From contig JAQJVL010000795.1 in the NCBI GenBank assembly GCA_035578905.1, forward strand, positions 81,001 to 145,000: a stretch of DNA of 64,000 nt. Reading direction: 5' to 3'. Under the pieces are notes generated by a model. It did not search any database and had not been told where the DNA came from. It worked only from the letters and a program-made list of their open reading frames with translations. The stretch's first letter is position 1; each line of letters begins with the position of its first letter. Made by a program: the position numbers and the translations under genes. Below are positions 36,966-48,126 of this stretch, piece by piece. This DNA comes from Stictocephala bisonia (lineage: Eukaryota; Arthropoda; Insecta; Hemiptera; Membracidae).

Positions 36966-37648
36966 GAGTAGCAGTAGTAGAACCCCATTTTGCATTGGCC
37001 AACATAAATAAAACCATTGATTTTATACGCACAGGTTTCTCAACCAATATTAAATTTTGTTTAATACACTATCAACTGTTTTTGTGGTTCATTATGGAGC
37101 GCTAGTGTAGTCTTACGTAAATATGTAGATCTAATGCAGTTTAAACCAGCTGTGGTAGGAGACCTCACAAACTAACCAAACTACTGGCAAAAATATTAAT
37201 ATTACATGAGATATCTTTTTGCTCGTGTAAGTAATATTAAGGGTGAAACTAGTAAATAGTTTGTCTGGGTTGATGAAGGGGACTTAATTACTGTTTCATT
37301 GTGTATTAATGTTATTATATGGTAGACAATTTCCAAAATAATTTAATTTTCCTGACTTAATCAGTACATTAAAAATATATTTAAACTCTTTAATTAAATT
37401 AGCTAGTAAAGTGGTCAGACAATAAATGTTGCAAAGTGTCAGAAGAGTTGACAGCGTAATTTCAAGTAACAGATTGATATTTTTAAATAAATTGAGAGTT
37501 TGACTTTTATAGTGTATCCAAAATAACACGATGAACTTTCTTATTGAAAAAGATCAACAATTATTTTGCTCCCTTTACACGATTACAATTCTAATCACTG
37601 TAATTTCAACATAGTTATTTACTAACATAAACTATACCGATGAAAAAC
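36966..37648. other. Unassigned spacer
   Basis: Nothing recognised. The 77-codon minus frame (37529-37296) has no motif. Confidence 0.35.
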
Positions 37649-37850
37649 ATAGTTGGACCGTTTAGCAAGAGTACTACTGAAAGCACCGTTGCGAGAGAGA
37701 TATACTGAGTAGCGAAAGTGAGAGAGAGAACTAACCTTCCCTCACTGTAGCATGACATTTAAATATTGCCATGGCAACTAGCAAGACGGTAGAACAGTAG
37801 CAAACCCCACTCACTACTTCATTAGCAGCAGAGATCCTTAGTTGGTTTAG
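37649..37850 (-). mobile_element. MITE-2 fragment, inverted
   Basis: Starts at the terminus ATAGTTGGACCGTTTAGC, then in reverse orientation the CTCTCTCGCAACGGTGCTTT and ATGGCAATATTTAAATGTCA parts of MITE-2, ending near GCAGCAGAGATCC. The far half is missing. AGAGAGAGAACTAACCTTCC corresponds to the reverse of the TTCTCTATCTCACTT block. Confidence 0.6.
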
Positions 37851-39827
37851 TTAACATTAACGTATCAAGCTTGTAACGATCAGACTAAATCATTACTCAG
37901 CATTAAAATAAGAATGATTAATAAGTAATACACAATGAACAATAATGTAAACAATAAAAAGCAATCAAATAAACTTGTACAGGTAATTACAGTTATTTTT
38001 TAAAACTAAAAATTATTGCTGAAGTTGAACACTTGAAGGTGGAAGTCTGTCACGCCCGCCATGTATGGCAGTGGAGTGGTGGAACGATCCCCTCCGCTGT
38101 CGAAACCTCTATATGTACTAAATATAACACGCATTTTGCTTAATATATTACTATAGTAGAAGTAACCCAGTATAAGAGAGAAGATACTAAATATTATAAA
38201 CATAAAGAGCTGTTATATGTGTTAGTAAAAACACTGTAGTGATCGGGGAAGTGTAGGGCTGGTGGGGTGGATCTCGAGATATATTTCCACCATTCTAGGC
38301 CTTTAAGTTTTAAAATTAATCTAATTAAACTATCTTGTCTTCTTTCTTGATCAATGCCTTTAATGGGGACCAAATCGCTTCCGGAATTACATATGTATAA
38401 TTTTTAATAAATAGTAAAACAATGGGGATATCCAGTTAAACAATACAATATGTTCTCACAGCTGTTGCAAGTCGTGACGTCACAGCTGCGGCCTTCGGCT
38501 TCATCGTATATGACATTGCATTCTGTGTGCCAAACCCAACATGGCTGTATTCGGTGTAATATCTGGGGCTTAAATTTCACACTATAATTTCACATACGCG
38601 TCAATTACAAGCATACAACGCTAACGCTGTAATAAGTGTGCATTATCTAGGATAAAGTCTTTCTTTTCCTTACCTGCTTGGTATTTATAAATAACGGTGA
38701 GCACAAAAATTAACTTACAAATTATATATTTTTTTCTACTGTTTAAATCACGAAACACTGCGGTTAAGGCTTACTACTATTTATATTGCATTAATTAATA
38801 TTTTTGTTTGTTCAATTAACACTTTAACTGCAAACATTGCCATATGGAATGTAAGAAGTAAATATAAAATTAATATGGAAATTTCATAACATAAAACTAT
38901 CAAGTATAGATGAAAGCAATAGTAACAATTCTGTTATTAAGGTCATAAAGGGGAGACACCTGCGTACCAACACTCACTATCCAATTTATTAGTAGTCTAA
39001 TCCAAATTTATTTGAACTATGCTAAAATGTAAGTGCCTCTTTTACGTAGACTGGTGGCTGGTATTTTCCTGATTACTCTGTATAGCTAAGCAAGTGCGTG
39101 TTGCGTCCATTTTGGATTTTGGCCAGAGGAGATAAGTTTAACTATAAGACTTGCTACTCAAATGTTCGATCAACGATACATAATTCAGAATCCACCAGAA
39201 GATGTAGGTCCTGCAGGAATTTTAGTTATTTGGTTATTCATAAGTTAATTTTCATTTCGAAATATAAATCAACATTAATGATGAAGAGCACGGAAACACA
39301 TTTACACTATTCCTAAAAATTTCTCTTAGATCAACGTAAAGAATAAAGTGAAATAAAACTTAAAATATAAATAAATAAACCATCTCCCGTTTTTATTAAT
39401 CCTAAATAAAAAGAAACCTATAATAAACTAAAAAATTAAATTTCATATAAAACATTTGTGATTTGTCATATACTGTCATATATATTTATTTACATATTTA
39501 CTCGCTGAATAATCGCAATAGTTTGAATTTTATCACCAATGGAACCTTATCTTGAGTCATTCGATGATATGACGTAAACCTTTCTAAAACAAATCTACAT
39601 ATTTAAAAATCTATTTTACAAAAAAACCTCACTAACAACAACAAAAACCAAACTGAAAAGTGGCATCTATATTTTTATTCAAAATATTTAAGTTCTGTTT
39701 AAAGAGTGAAAACATCTTCATCAATTTATGTTCAGCAATTTTACTAGAACATTTATCTTATTAAAAGATAAATAAATTTATTTGACTGTATTAGTTGCAA
39801 TTATCAATTATCTTGAAATCCAATGTA
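37851..39827. other. Unassigned stretch of about 2 kb
   Basis: AT-rich, with a GC-richer patch at 38470-38500 (GCTGCGGCCTTCGGCTTC). Frames of 65-72 codons (38006-38203 minus, 39098-39316 plus) have no recognised domain. Confidence 0.35.
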
Positions 39828-40280
39828 AGGTGATCTTTGTTTGCAGTTAAGTTCTGCCAATAACGTTGCTGACCAGTCTAACCCAGTTATTAGTTATTGG
39901 ACACAGCGGTCACACCACTGACGAGCCCAATATACAGTCAAATAGCAATCAAGTCCACGCCATCAACCGTCACAATGACAATCAAGTACACTGACGAGCC
40001 CAATATACAGTCAAACAGCAATCAAGTCCACGCCATCAACCGTCACAAGGACAATCAAGTACACTGACGAGCCCAATATACAGTCAAACAATAATCAAGT
40101 CCACGCCATCAACCGTCACAAGGACAATCAAGTACACTGACGAGCCCAATATACAGTCAAACAGCAATCAAGTCTACGCCATCAACCGTCACAAGGACAA
40201 TCAAGTACACTGACGAGCCCAATATACAGTCAAACAGCAATCAAGTCCACGCCATCAACCGTCACAATGACAATCAAGTA
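39828..40280 (+). repeat. Dispersed repeat G copy 2 with five 73-bp tandem units
   Basis: The 5' part (39828-39916) matches copy 1 at 32515. From 39917 a 73-bp unit starting ACTGACGAGCCCAATATACA repeats with starts at 39917, 39990, 40063, 40136 and 40209, exactly 73 bp apart. Units differ by single bases (AATGACA or AAGGACA, GCAATC or ATAATC). Copy 1 holds one unit, so the tandem expansion is specific to this locus. Confidence 0.93.
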
Positions 40281-40307
40281 CTATTTTGGTCGTAACGACC
40301 AAAATAG
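40281..40307. repeat. 27-bp palindrome closing the 73-bp array
   Basis: CTATTTTGGTCGT and ACGACCAAAATAG are perfect inverted 13-bp arms separated by one base, directly at the end of the fifth 73-bp unit. Confidence 0.85.
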
Positions 40308-40520
40308 ATTAGATCAATATGTTCTACAACTAATAAGCAAGTTTTGGATGCTAATATACAATTAGTTTATATTTTTAAACATGGTAATTGATTAATGTAT
40401 AAAAATATCAAGTACTTAATCATGATTAAAATTTTCAGAGCTTTACCAGAAAATTAGAATATGTTTTATCATATAAAACTACCTTGAGACAAATCATAAA
40501 AGTAAGAGTGATATGTTACT
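40308..40520. other. Unassigned spacer
   Basis: Nothing recognised. Confidence 0.35.
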
Positions 40521-41021
40521 ACTATTAGGCCGGACATGTTTCAACCTGCGTTTTATATTATAAGCGGAGCGTTTTATATATTGTATTGGTATTTCAGCAG
40601 CGTAGCGGATCGATCCACCGCCCAGCTGAGGTAGGACCTACACCAGGAGCAAGACTAATTTCCACCATAAAACTCCGGTTTGTGTTTAATATGTTTGTTT
40701 TACTGCTTTTTATATTTCCGTTCATTGGGTTATTGTTATTATTAACTACAATTTAATACTAAATAGTGATTTAATTATTTTAAACTCGATTTGTTAGTAG
40801 AGATTACACCAATAAAAGGTCACCGCTTCTTATGACGTAGTTGACGGCACTTTATATTGCACTGCCAGCACGCAGCTCACCATCTACATATTTTCCATCA
40901 CAACGTTAAATGGAATAACAGAGTGGGGGAAAGTAGTTCTCACTCTCACTTCCACCACTCAATGTATTTCTCTCGCACCAGTGTTTTTAGTAAGTCGTAA
41001 TATAAACGGTCTACCTATAGT
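40521..41021 (+). mobile_element. MITE-2 copy, nearly complete
   Basis: The left end ACTATTAGGCCGGACATG and right end ACGGTCTACCTATAGT are inverted relatives. The interior shares GAGTGGGGGAAAGTAGTTCT, CACTCTCACTTCCACCACTC and TCTCTCGCACCAGTG with other MITE-2 copies. About 500 bp. Confidence 0.7.
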
Positions 41022-42308
41022 CATATACTTAATATTACACAGTCGTATTATCTAAAAAATATAATTAACATTTTTATCGTTGTTTTCAAAGATATTTAAA
41101 TATAAAGATCACAATAATCATTTACATTTGGTAATCAAGTTATCTAGCATCCTATCAGGAAAATCAGAAAATCTTTATTTTCATAATACTTATTATCACT
41201 TAAAAGTTGTCATGTGCACGAAGGCACGCGCGGCTTGAAAAAGAAAAACATTATTTAATTTGTTGTTGTTGCAGTATTTGCTCCACTTTCACTGTAAATA
41301 AATTTACTAAAAGATACAATCAAGAAAATTAGTATTAAAGTTTTTCTGTTAACTCATGAGTTACAATTGGACCGGAACAGGATATGTATGAGTAGCCTGT
41401 ATATTCCAGGAACCTATGTAACATTGATATTCCTATCATCCGAATCACACTTAATTCAGTACCAGGTTTTATATTGTCTCACATTCTATTAAATTTTCAT
41501 AATAATTATTGTTTAGTAAAACTTATCTAAACTTGTGGCATGTTTTTTGGTATCCAAAAATAAAATAGTACAATGTTATATAAAATCTGTTGTAAATCGT
41601 ATCCGTGATATAGCCTACACCAGTGAATAAGAATAATAGAAAAAAAAAAAAAAAAAAAAAACACGACAAATTGAGCTCCACTTTTAGTTGTTATAAATAA
41701 TTAAAGAAAATTCCAAGGAACGTAACAAACGTATTCATGAACGGTTAATTTTGATAATTAATTTACATATAAATCGCCTAGTTAATTTACAAAATTATAT
41801 TTGTATTTTTGAAATAATTTTCAAAACATTTGACAGAATTTAAAAAAATAAAACGTTATATTGCATGGATCTGTCTGTGACTATGAACTAGTAAATTAGT
41901 ACATATAAATTTAAGGCCATAAATAAATAGATTTTTGTTAGTTTTTTGTTTTAATAAAACTTTGATTTCAAAGTCATAATTTACTTATGTATAAAATCAG
42001 ACTTAAAACGGCTTAAAAACAAAGTTACAACAACATTTCAAAACTACTTAAAAAGTAAATTATGTTCATTTACCTAACCTAAAAGTGACATACATCAATG
42101 AAAGTCATCTTCGTCAACGAACGTAAACATAACTAGATTTATATTTCAAATTGATGCAACCGAGCCAAATCAAAATCTAATGCAGATCTGTGTATAACGT
42201 ATGCTAATTAGACTAATTACTTTAGTGGTAATCAGGCTGCCGAAACCTACAGTAGAGCTAATTGCTGTCTACACTGGAGAGTGATTATTTAATAAGTATT
42301 CATTTATA
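41022..42308. other. Unassigned stretch with a poly-A run
   Basis: Contains a 22-base or longer A run from about 41641. It could mark a retroposed tail, but no body could be attached to it. A MITE-2-like end, CAATTGGACCGGAACAGG, lies near 41367. Confidence 0.35.
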
Positions 42309-42554
42309 TTATGATGCTGCAATATATCCTTCCTTCAAGTCTAGCTGATAGTTTACTCCATTATAAGACAGCTGATCGGTTAAACTGATGTTAATGTTTT
42401 CATTTAAAACTGTTGGCAGTACTGCAATAATTACTGTCGCATTTAGTTTAGATTGGTAGCCACCCTTATTGTTTAGTTTATTGACGTGATTATTGTTTTG
42501 TCGATTGCTACATTCTTCTTGCAATGCCGGCTTATTATTATTGTAAAACCACAT
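42309..42554 (-). pseudogene. Possible retrotransposon gag zinc-knuckle remnant (weak)
   Basis: An 81-codon minus frame. Its start WFYNNNKPALQEECSNRQNN has the spacing of a retroelement nucleocapsid knuckle (CxxCxxxxHxxxxC), but the first two Cys and the His would have been replaced and only the last Cys remains. The upstream sequence on the same strand is Gln- and Asn-rich but interrupted by stops. The following residues IIAVLPTVLNENINISL are where a protease might begin, but no DTG/DSG is present. It may equally be chance in AT-rich DNA. Any element here would be dead. Confidence 0.2.
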
Positions 42555-43420
42555 ATGTTATTGTTTTCTCTTTGTAGTTCATTTTGTTATTGTATTGAAA
42601 TTCCAATTGTTGCAGGTTAATAATTATTTGTTGTTACTCCTGTTTTGATACCATTGTTGACTAATTGTCGATTTTATATCGCTTGTTACTTTATTCAGTA
42701 AATAAGTTAATTGTTGGTCATTATTTTACTGTTGTAATTATGATTATTCTAATTGAGTAAATTTATTGTGTTTTTATGTTTGGTGACTATGTTGTCAGTG
42801 ACTTCTTGAAACATGTAGCCTTATATAATTGGAACGTCTCGAGAAGTTCATTGATTCTTTACTATGTTAAACGTTTAAATGCTGTGAACCGTAGAGAAAA
42901 TCACATAAATTATGAAATCAATATTCTCTGTTAATATTTAAAAACAAAAAAGAAATTTCTCCTGGTAAAGCTATATTGAAACCTACTAAATATTCAATAA
43001 TTTTGTCTTGAAAAGATACAGAAAAGAATCTTCCAAATTTTGAGACTCTATTCCACAATGAGACTGTCTAACTTCTGGTTAAGTTGAAAAGTCTCATTAT
43101 ATTTAACCAATTCCCATTTAGCATGGGCCAAATCACTGGTTGTGTTTATTACCTAAAAAATTACTATTTCTTCCGTCAATCGAACAAATTTCAAGAAAAA
43201 AACTAGTTGTTACTAGACAAGGTTTTTTTTAACCATAGTGATCAGCTAACAGCTGAAGTGGGTCATGCAAAATTGGTAGATCAGATGTGAATGTCATCTG
43301 ATGTTGTACCCACTAATTAAAATGCACTATAAAACCATATGGAAGTGCAACGCGCAGAAATGGGATAAACTGATAAAATGAAATACATATCCCATATTAT
43401 TACATGTAGCATATTCATTA
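42555..43420. other. Unassigned AT-rich spacer
   Basis: A small perfect hairpin (ATCAGATG/CATCTGAT) lies at about 43281-43303. Nothing else recognised. Confidence 0.35.
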
Positions 43421-43722
43421 TTAAGACACAAATCGTAGGCTTATGGGTGAATAAGAAGAGCGTATAAGTGTGATGAGTGAAGTGTATTCATTGTTACTAA
43501 CCAAAGTAGACTGTTCCTGAGAAAGAGACATTCGTTAACAATCCATTAGCTAATGCAACTAAGGAACATACAGATTTACGTATAATTCAAACTAAGCACA
43601 ATTGGTTTAATTATCAGCTGACTGGCAACCCTAACACTCATTCCACTTCCATACACAACATCCGGACCTAGACTACCACCCAACATGGACACCTTAGACT
43701 TTAGTAGTGTCCACGTCTTACA
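43421..43722 (-). mobile_element. SINE-A inverted copy, first of a tandem pair
   Basis: Tail TTAAGACACAAATCGTAGGC on the plus strand, then GACTGTTCCTGAGAAAGAGA, GCAACTAAGGAACATACAG, TTACGTATAATTCAAACTAA (a decayed T-arm-like region), ATCAGCTGACTGGCAACC, CACCCAACATGGACACC and the head end TAGTAGTGTCCACGTC. It is more diverged than its neighbour. Confidence 0.7.
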
Positions 43723-43724
43723 TA

Positions 43725-44041
43725 TGAGACGCCGACACAATGTCGTGCGTATTTTAAGGCGAATATGAATGATGCCATGAGTTTAGGATGAGTATGATGA
43801 ATGTAGTCTATTTACTAACAGAGTTCTACTGTTCCTTAGAAAGGGCAATTTATTAATAGTAAAACAGCCTGGGCAACTAAGGGACCTACGTGGAATCCGA
43901 ACAACGTAGTGTTGGTGTGATTTGCAACTAATTGACAAGCCTGATACTCAAGTTATTTCCCTCACTTAACATCCGTACAATGATTACCACCCAACATGGA
44001 CACCCCAGACGTCGGTGGCAACTATAGAGTGGACGTCATGG
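43725..44041 (-). mobile_element. SINE-A inverted copy, second of a tandem pair
   Basis: Tail ATGAGACGCCGACACAATGT, then AGTTCTACTGTTCCTTAGAA, TGGGCAACTAAGGGACCTAC, GTGGAATCCGAACAACGTAG (T-arm-like), GCCTGATACTCAAGTTATTT, CACCCAACATGGACACCCCA and the head GTGGACGTCATGG. It matches 17795-18207 read in reverse. It lies head to tail with the previous copy, 2 bp apart. Confidence 0.75.
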
Positions 44042-44460
44042 TTGATCTAACTTTATTCTTATATAGCCATAAGAAGAAAGTGTAGTTCAATAATATTGAA
44101 CTGTTTGCTGTAACCTCATATCTATAGAAATAACTCACTACAGAAAGCTCTGTAATACTCTTGGGTCTGCCCTGAATGTAGCTCTTTCAGAACGTATGGT
44201 TCATAATTTCGCAATAGCTTGGATTAGCATTGTTAACTTATCTAATCATAGTTTTTTACTAACTAAGGGATGAATTTAAAGATACTATCGACCCTGGACG
44301 AGAAGGCTTCCAATAATTTTTATTACAAATCCAATGATGGGTAAATGAAGGACTTGCATTATTGAAATATACAGAGGTCTAAACTTATATGCATACTTAA
44401 CCGTTCCACGTAAAAAATCAATAGGTTAAAACCTAAAAGGTTTTTTACTAGTGCTTGTTT
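44042..44460. other. Unassigned spacer
   Basis: Nothing recognised. Confidence 0.35.
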
Positions 44461-44476
44461 GGCCATGAAAAGGGCC
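44461..44476 (-). other. Histone-type 3' stem-loop look-alike
   Basis: On the minus strand GGCCCTTTTCATGGCC, preceded by AAAAAC and followed by AAACAAG. The replication-dependent histone mRNA consensus is GGYYCTTTTCARRGCC, so this differs by one stem base. Upstream on the same strand (about 44590-44480) the sequence is GC-richer but interrupted by stops, and I cannot prove it is a histone coding relic. The 98-codon minus frame (44722-44426) runs straight through the stem-loop. Confidence 0.25.
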
Positions 44477-44756
44477 GTTTTTATCTGGGTTAGTAGCTGA
44501 CGTACAATGTGTGACGGTCCAGCTGCTAAAGTCAGGGTTAACTACCACACTGGTAGCACGTACACGGCTTAAGGGCCACTGCGAACGTGAACTCCTGTAC
44601 GTGCGGCTTTGTAATTTAATTATTTTCGTTGTACTATTTATTCCTGTATTACAAATAAAAATAAAGCCACTAAGCAGGTACAGTTTATCTAGTAAAATTC
44701 CGTTATATGCCCCCCCCCCCAAACAGAAACTATATGTTATACATCTGTAATCATGT

Positions 44757-44793
44757 AAACTAACCTAACCTAACTTAACTTAACCTAACCTAA
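44757..44793 (-). repeat. TTAGG-like telomeric-motif tract
   Basis: Plus strand AACTAACCTAACCTAACTTA and further AACCTAACCTAA, that is short runs of the insect telomere repeat TTAGG read on the minus strand. MITE-1 ends are not seen beside it. It is too short and impure to be a telomere. Confidence 0.7.
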
Positions 44794-44840
44794 TAGTACT
44801 TGGGGGACTTATAACGGAGTTTGACCTTTTATCTTATACT

Positions 44841-45314
44841 GTATTTATTGAATGTTCCGACTTGACACGAGCGCGCTTAGTGGCATTTCGGTGTAGCTCT
44901 GACGTGCAGTGTTGCCGTGTACTGCGTTTGACGTTCGACAGACAATAATTACTTACCAATACAAAAATCTGCTGAAGAAATGTTTTTTATTATGTTCAAA
45001 CAATAATACAATAGTACAATATACTAGTATGTATATTGTGATAAAAGCAAACTATAAACAACAGGAAACAAAAATTAAAAAGACCATATAAAGTATAAGG
45101 AAGACCACTATCATAATATTTATCTACAATAAAATTCACAATATAAAACAAGTAGGATATAAAACAGACGGACTTAGAGAACTGAAACGTGACAATAGTA
45201 AAAAAAACGTAAAGGCGTTGCTATGGTTACAGCTGGCTTACATCGTCACGTCATTGGTTGGAGCATTTGCTGTAAGAGCATTCTGAAAGTTTAGTGGGCA
45301 TATTCAATAAATAA
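44841..45314 (-). mobile_element. MITE-3 copy 2
   Basis: The ends TATTTATTGAATGTTCCGAC and CATATTCAATAAATA are imperfect inverted repeats. Near the right end, AAAGGCGTTGCTATGGTTAC and GCTTACATCGTCACGTCA match 36480-36522 in reverse. It is about 95 bp longer than copy 1. The 60-codon frame at 44909-45091 has no motif. Confidence 0.7.
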
Positions 45315-47079
45315 AGACTACAATAAAAAGCTTCTAAAATTATCATTAGTGGTGGCATTTAAAATCCTCATCCTGAAATTAACTCGGTCTGAAACCTCCA
45401 GAAACATTCACGTAAGTTAACTTTTAATCACGCACATACGCAACGGTGGCTTTTAAATCTGGTGTTTGGAGATGTATCGAGCATGTCTTGAGTTTATTGG
45501 GCAGATAATGGTTTTGTTCAAAATCAAATTTAATGAATAACAATGGTGTAAGTTAAATGTTCTACAGATCATTATTCTCTGGAAATTTCTCCTCCTCCAG
45601 ACGGGTTATTTATAGAATTTAAAATGAAATGCATTTAAAATTAGTCAAAATATCTGTTTTTAACCAATGATTGAGTACTACTCAAGGGTACTACTACGAG
45701 CGAGGTTAGAAATAACGGATCAAGGCCTAAGGCCGAGGTAAGGGAGAGTTTACTGAATTCAGGGGGAGTGGACTTGTGATTAAAAGTATTTCAATCATTT
45801 TCTGATTTCTGAATGATTTGAATAAGAAAAACTATGGTGATATTTAAAATAATTATCTATGACGTAAGAATACACAACTACCATACTATGTAGCAATTCA
45901 TGTCAAGCAATGAGAAAGCATAATATTTACTTAAGAAAGTCGTAAGAAACTGTTTTGTTACAACAAGTTCATTATCAGTAAATATTTTTATTAATGGTTA
46001 AGCTAAGAATTGGAAAACCAAATAAAATACAAATATCGCGTTTTTAAAAACATTTTTATTTAATACTGAGAAAGATGACACAAAAAATGAACAAACATTG
46101 TCCATTGAAGAGTTATTTTGAATTATGTTAATAGTAAATTATATTTCTTGATGTTTCACAAACCCAGATAAACTAACATTTTCAAACACCATTTAGAAAG
46201 GGTGTTTCATGAACATTTGTACTATTTACGAAGTCACTTGTTGTCGATGTGACCACATCAAAAGGTTTTGTACGTCACATTTATTAGCCGTGACAGATTG
46301 ATAAATTATATAAACGCACGTGACATCAAAGTTAATTAGTCAATATGATTTAAAAACTAATATAATTAAATGAATCAAACAGTCGACTGAGAATGCAGTC
46401 AACAAGTGTTTAATTGGTCACGGTGGTGGAAGACTTCTAGTGTTTACTTGGGCTCGGTGGTGACTGTCGAATCCGCATTCAGTGGGCTACCTTTGATCTC
46501 CCTTCAGTTTTCTCCCACAGAATCCATAGTAACTATTGAACGATGGCAAAGCTTCACAGTGAGCTCGGTGATTTTGGCAGACCATTTAATTACTTAAGCT
46601 ATTTGTAGTTTCAGTAAATAACACGCTACTGTTTGTAGGGTTTATCCTCAACTAAGGTAAAGTAAACATTATTACACAGTTTAATTACACGCAGACCTAA
46701 TTGTTGTGTGCAGAAATAGTTGTTTATTTTATTTAAAAAATCCTATATAGTCAGATATTGTTTTCTATATTCATGAAATTTATTGGAAGAAAGCAGGTAT
46801 GGTCCGTAGTTTTAAAGGGAATAAAATTTGAGAAAAGAAATATTCACACTTTCTGTAAGTAAATATGATATTTTGTTATTTCGTTCAAAACACATAAAGT
46901 TGTTTCATAAATTTATGTAAAACGGAATTTAATCTAAAGAGAGTGTAGATTATTCCACTGATTGTAGAAACAACAAACATTTCCGTCCGCTCATATAGAT
47001 TTAGTGAAGCCGCTTTTCCTTATCTACGATATTAGTTTTTGTAATATCTTCACAGGTAGCGCTAGCTGTCTCCCGGGAC
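45315..47079. other. Unassigned stretch of about 1.8 kb
   Basis: A GC-richer segment at 46406-46600 has a 63-codon plus frame and stays unassigned. AAGGCCTAAGGCCGAGG at 45723-45739 resembles the Helitron 3' region, but no terminus follows. Confidence 0.35.
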
Positions 47080-47300
47080 GCGGACAAAGTGTCCCAATGA
47101 CAACCTGGGTCATCTTCTAAAATCCAGATAGGACAAAGTGAGCCAAAGAGAACCACTCAGGAATGTGGTCCAGTTTATCCGTTCGCGAAAAAACCACCTG
47201 TTGCACACTGCGGACAAAGTGTCTCAGCGACAAACTGAACCACTCCGGAATGTGGTCCAGGCTGTCTTTGTCAGGAAAAGACAAACTGAAGCATTTTAGG
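47080..47300 (-). repeat. Degenerate tandem repeat, unit about 87 bp
   Basis: CGGACAAAGTGTC phrases at about 47080, 47129 (AGGACAAAGTGAGC) and 47211, and GGAATGTGGTCCAG at about 47160 and 47247. The 67-codon minus frame (47320-47117) therefore contains LDHIPEWFSL twice, 29 residues apart. The repeat keeps frame, but the peptide has no known domain. Confidence 0.6.
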
Positions 47301-48037
47301 TTTTGAATGTGACTGTACAATCACCATAATACATAAGGTATTTAAATAATAAATAAAATAAAATATTTAATGAGTTAATTATTCATTAATCTCAATTAAA
47401 CATTAACTCATTAAAAGAACATGTACAGTATATATGAGCAAAAAGCATAATACCACAGTTATTTTTGGACGCTGTATAGGTTATTATTTTTATTTTACAT
47501 GATAACTTATGCTATTTATAGTCAGACATATTATTCAAATAAGCGTTGACTTCCATATAACTCTAAATGTCATGGTTCAAGATAGTAAATAAAATTAAAG
47601 TCTCGTAAAGTGTTCATCATTTTCTAGAAAATTTCATCCAGCATTATGCTACAGGAAATTATATTTCTACTGGTTAGTGGGACTAAATATTTTTCTAAAT
47701 ACAACAAATATGTTTTCTATATACATGTTTATTAAGTTTTCCCTTTTGTTAGCATTTCCCCGAGTGCAACATATATATCTCTGTTATTTACTGTAATAAA
47801 CTATATTTATGTACTGTGTAACAGTAGGCTACCATCTTGATGCTACAATTATCTGTGGGTTTAACAGTATCCTCCAATTACCATAATATTAACTCAAAGT
47901 TTGAATATTAATTAACTAATACATCGTAATTTGAAATCACTTTTAAATGTACAAAGATTTTAAATTTATTTGTAATGGTTTACTGGTTACGCTTAAAATG
48001 TTTTAGTTTTATTTCGTAGGCTTAAGCGGCCGGTGTC
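47301..48037. other. Unassigned AT-rich spacer
   Basis: Nothing recognised. Confidence 0.35.
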
Positions 48038-48126
48038 ATTACTAATAACTAAAGCTTCCAGTAACGATCGCGTCAAGGTGCTATCTATAATGTTTACATA
48101 ACATGGAAGCTTTAGTTATTAGTAAT
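48038..48126. repeat. Perfect 23-bp inverted repeat, 43-bp loop
   Basis: Left arm 48038-48060 (starts ATTACTAATAACTAAAGC) and right arm 48104-48126 (ends GCTTTAGTTATTAGTAAT) are exact reverse complements over 23 bp with no mismatch. The loop has GC-richer sequence (GATCGCGTCAAGGTGC). It could be a tiny fold-back element or a structured RNA. No other copy was seen in the window. Confidence 0.9.

Noticed and set aside
44757..44793. Telomere or telomere-associated end
   Set aside because: The TTAGG-like tract is short, impure and internal, with ordinary sequence on both sides.
46406..46597. Possible exon, 63 codons, GC-richer
   Set aside because: No domain, no convincing acceptor and donor pair in frame, and no related sequence nearby.
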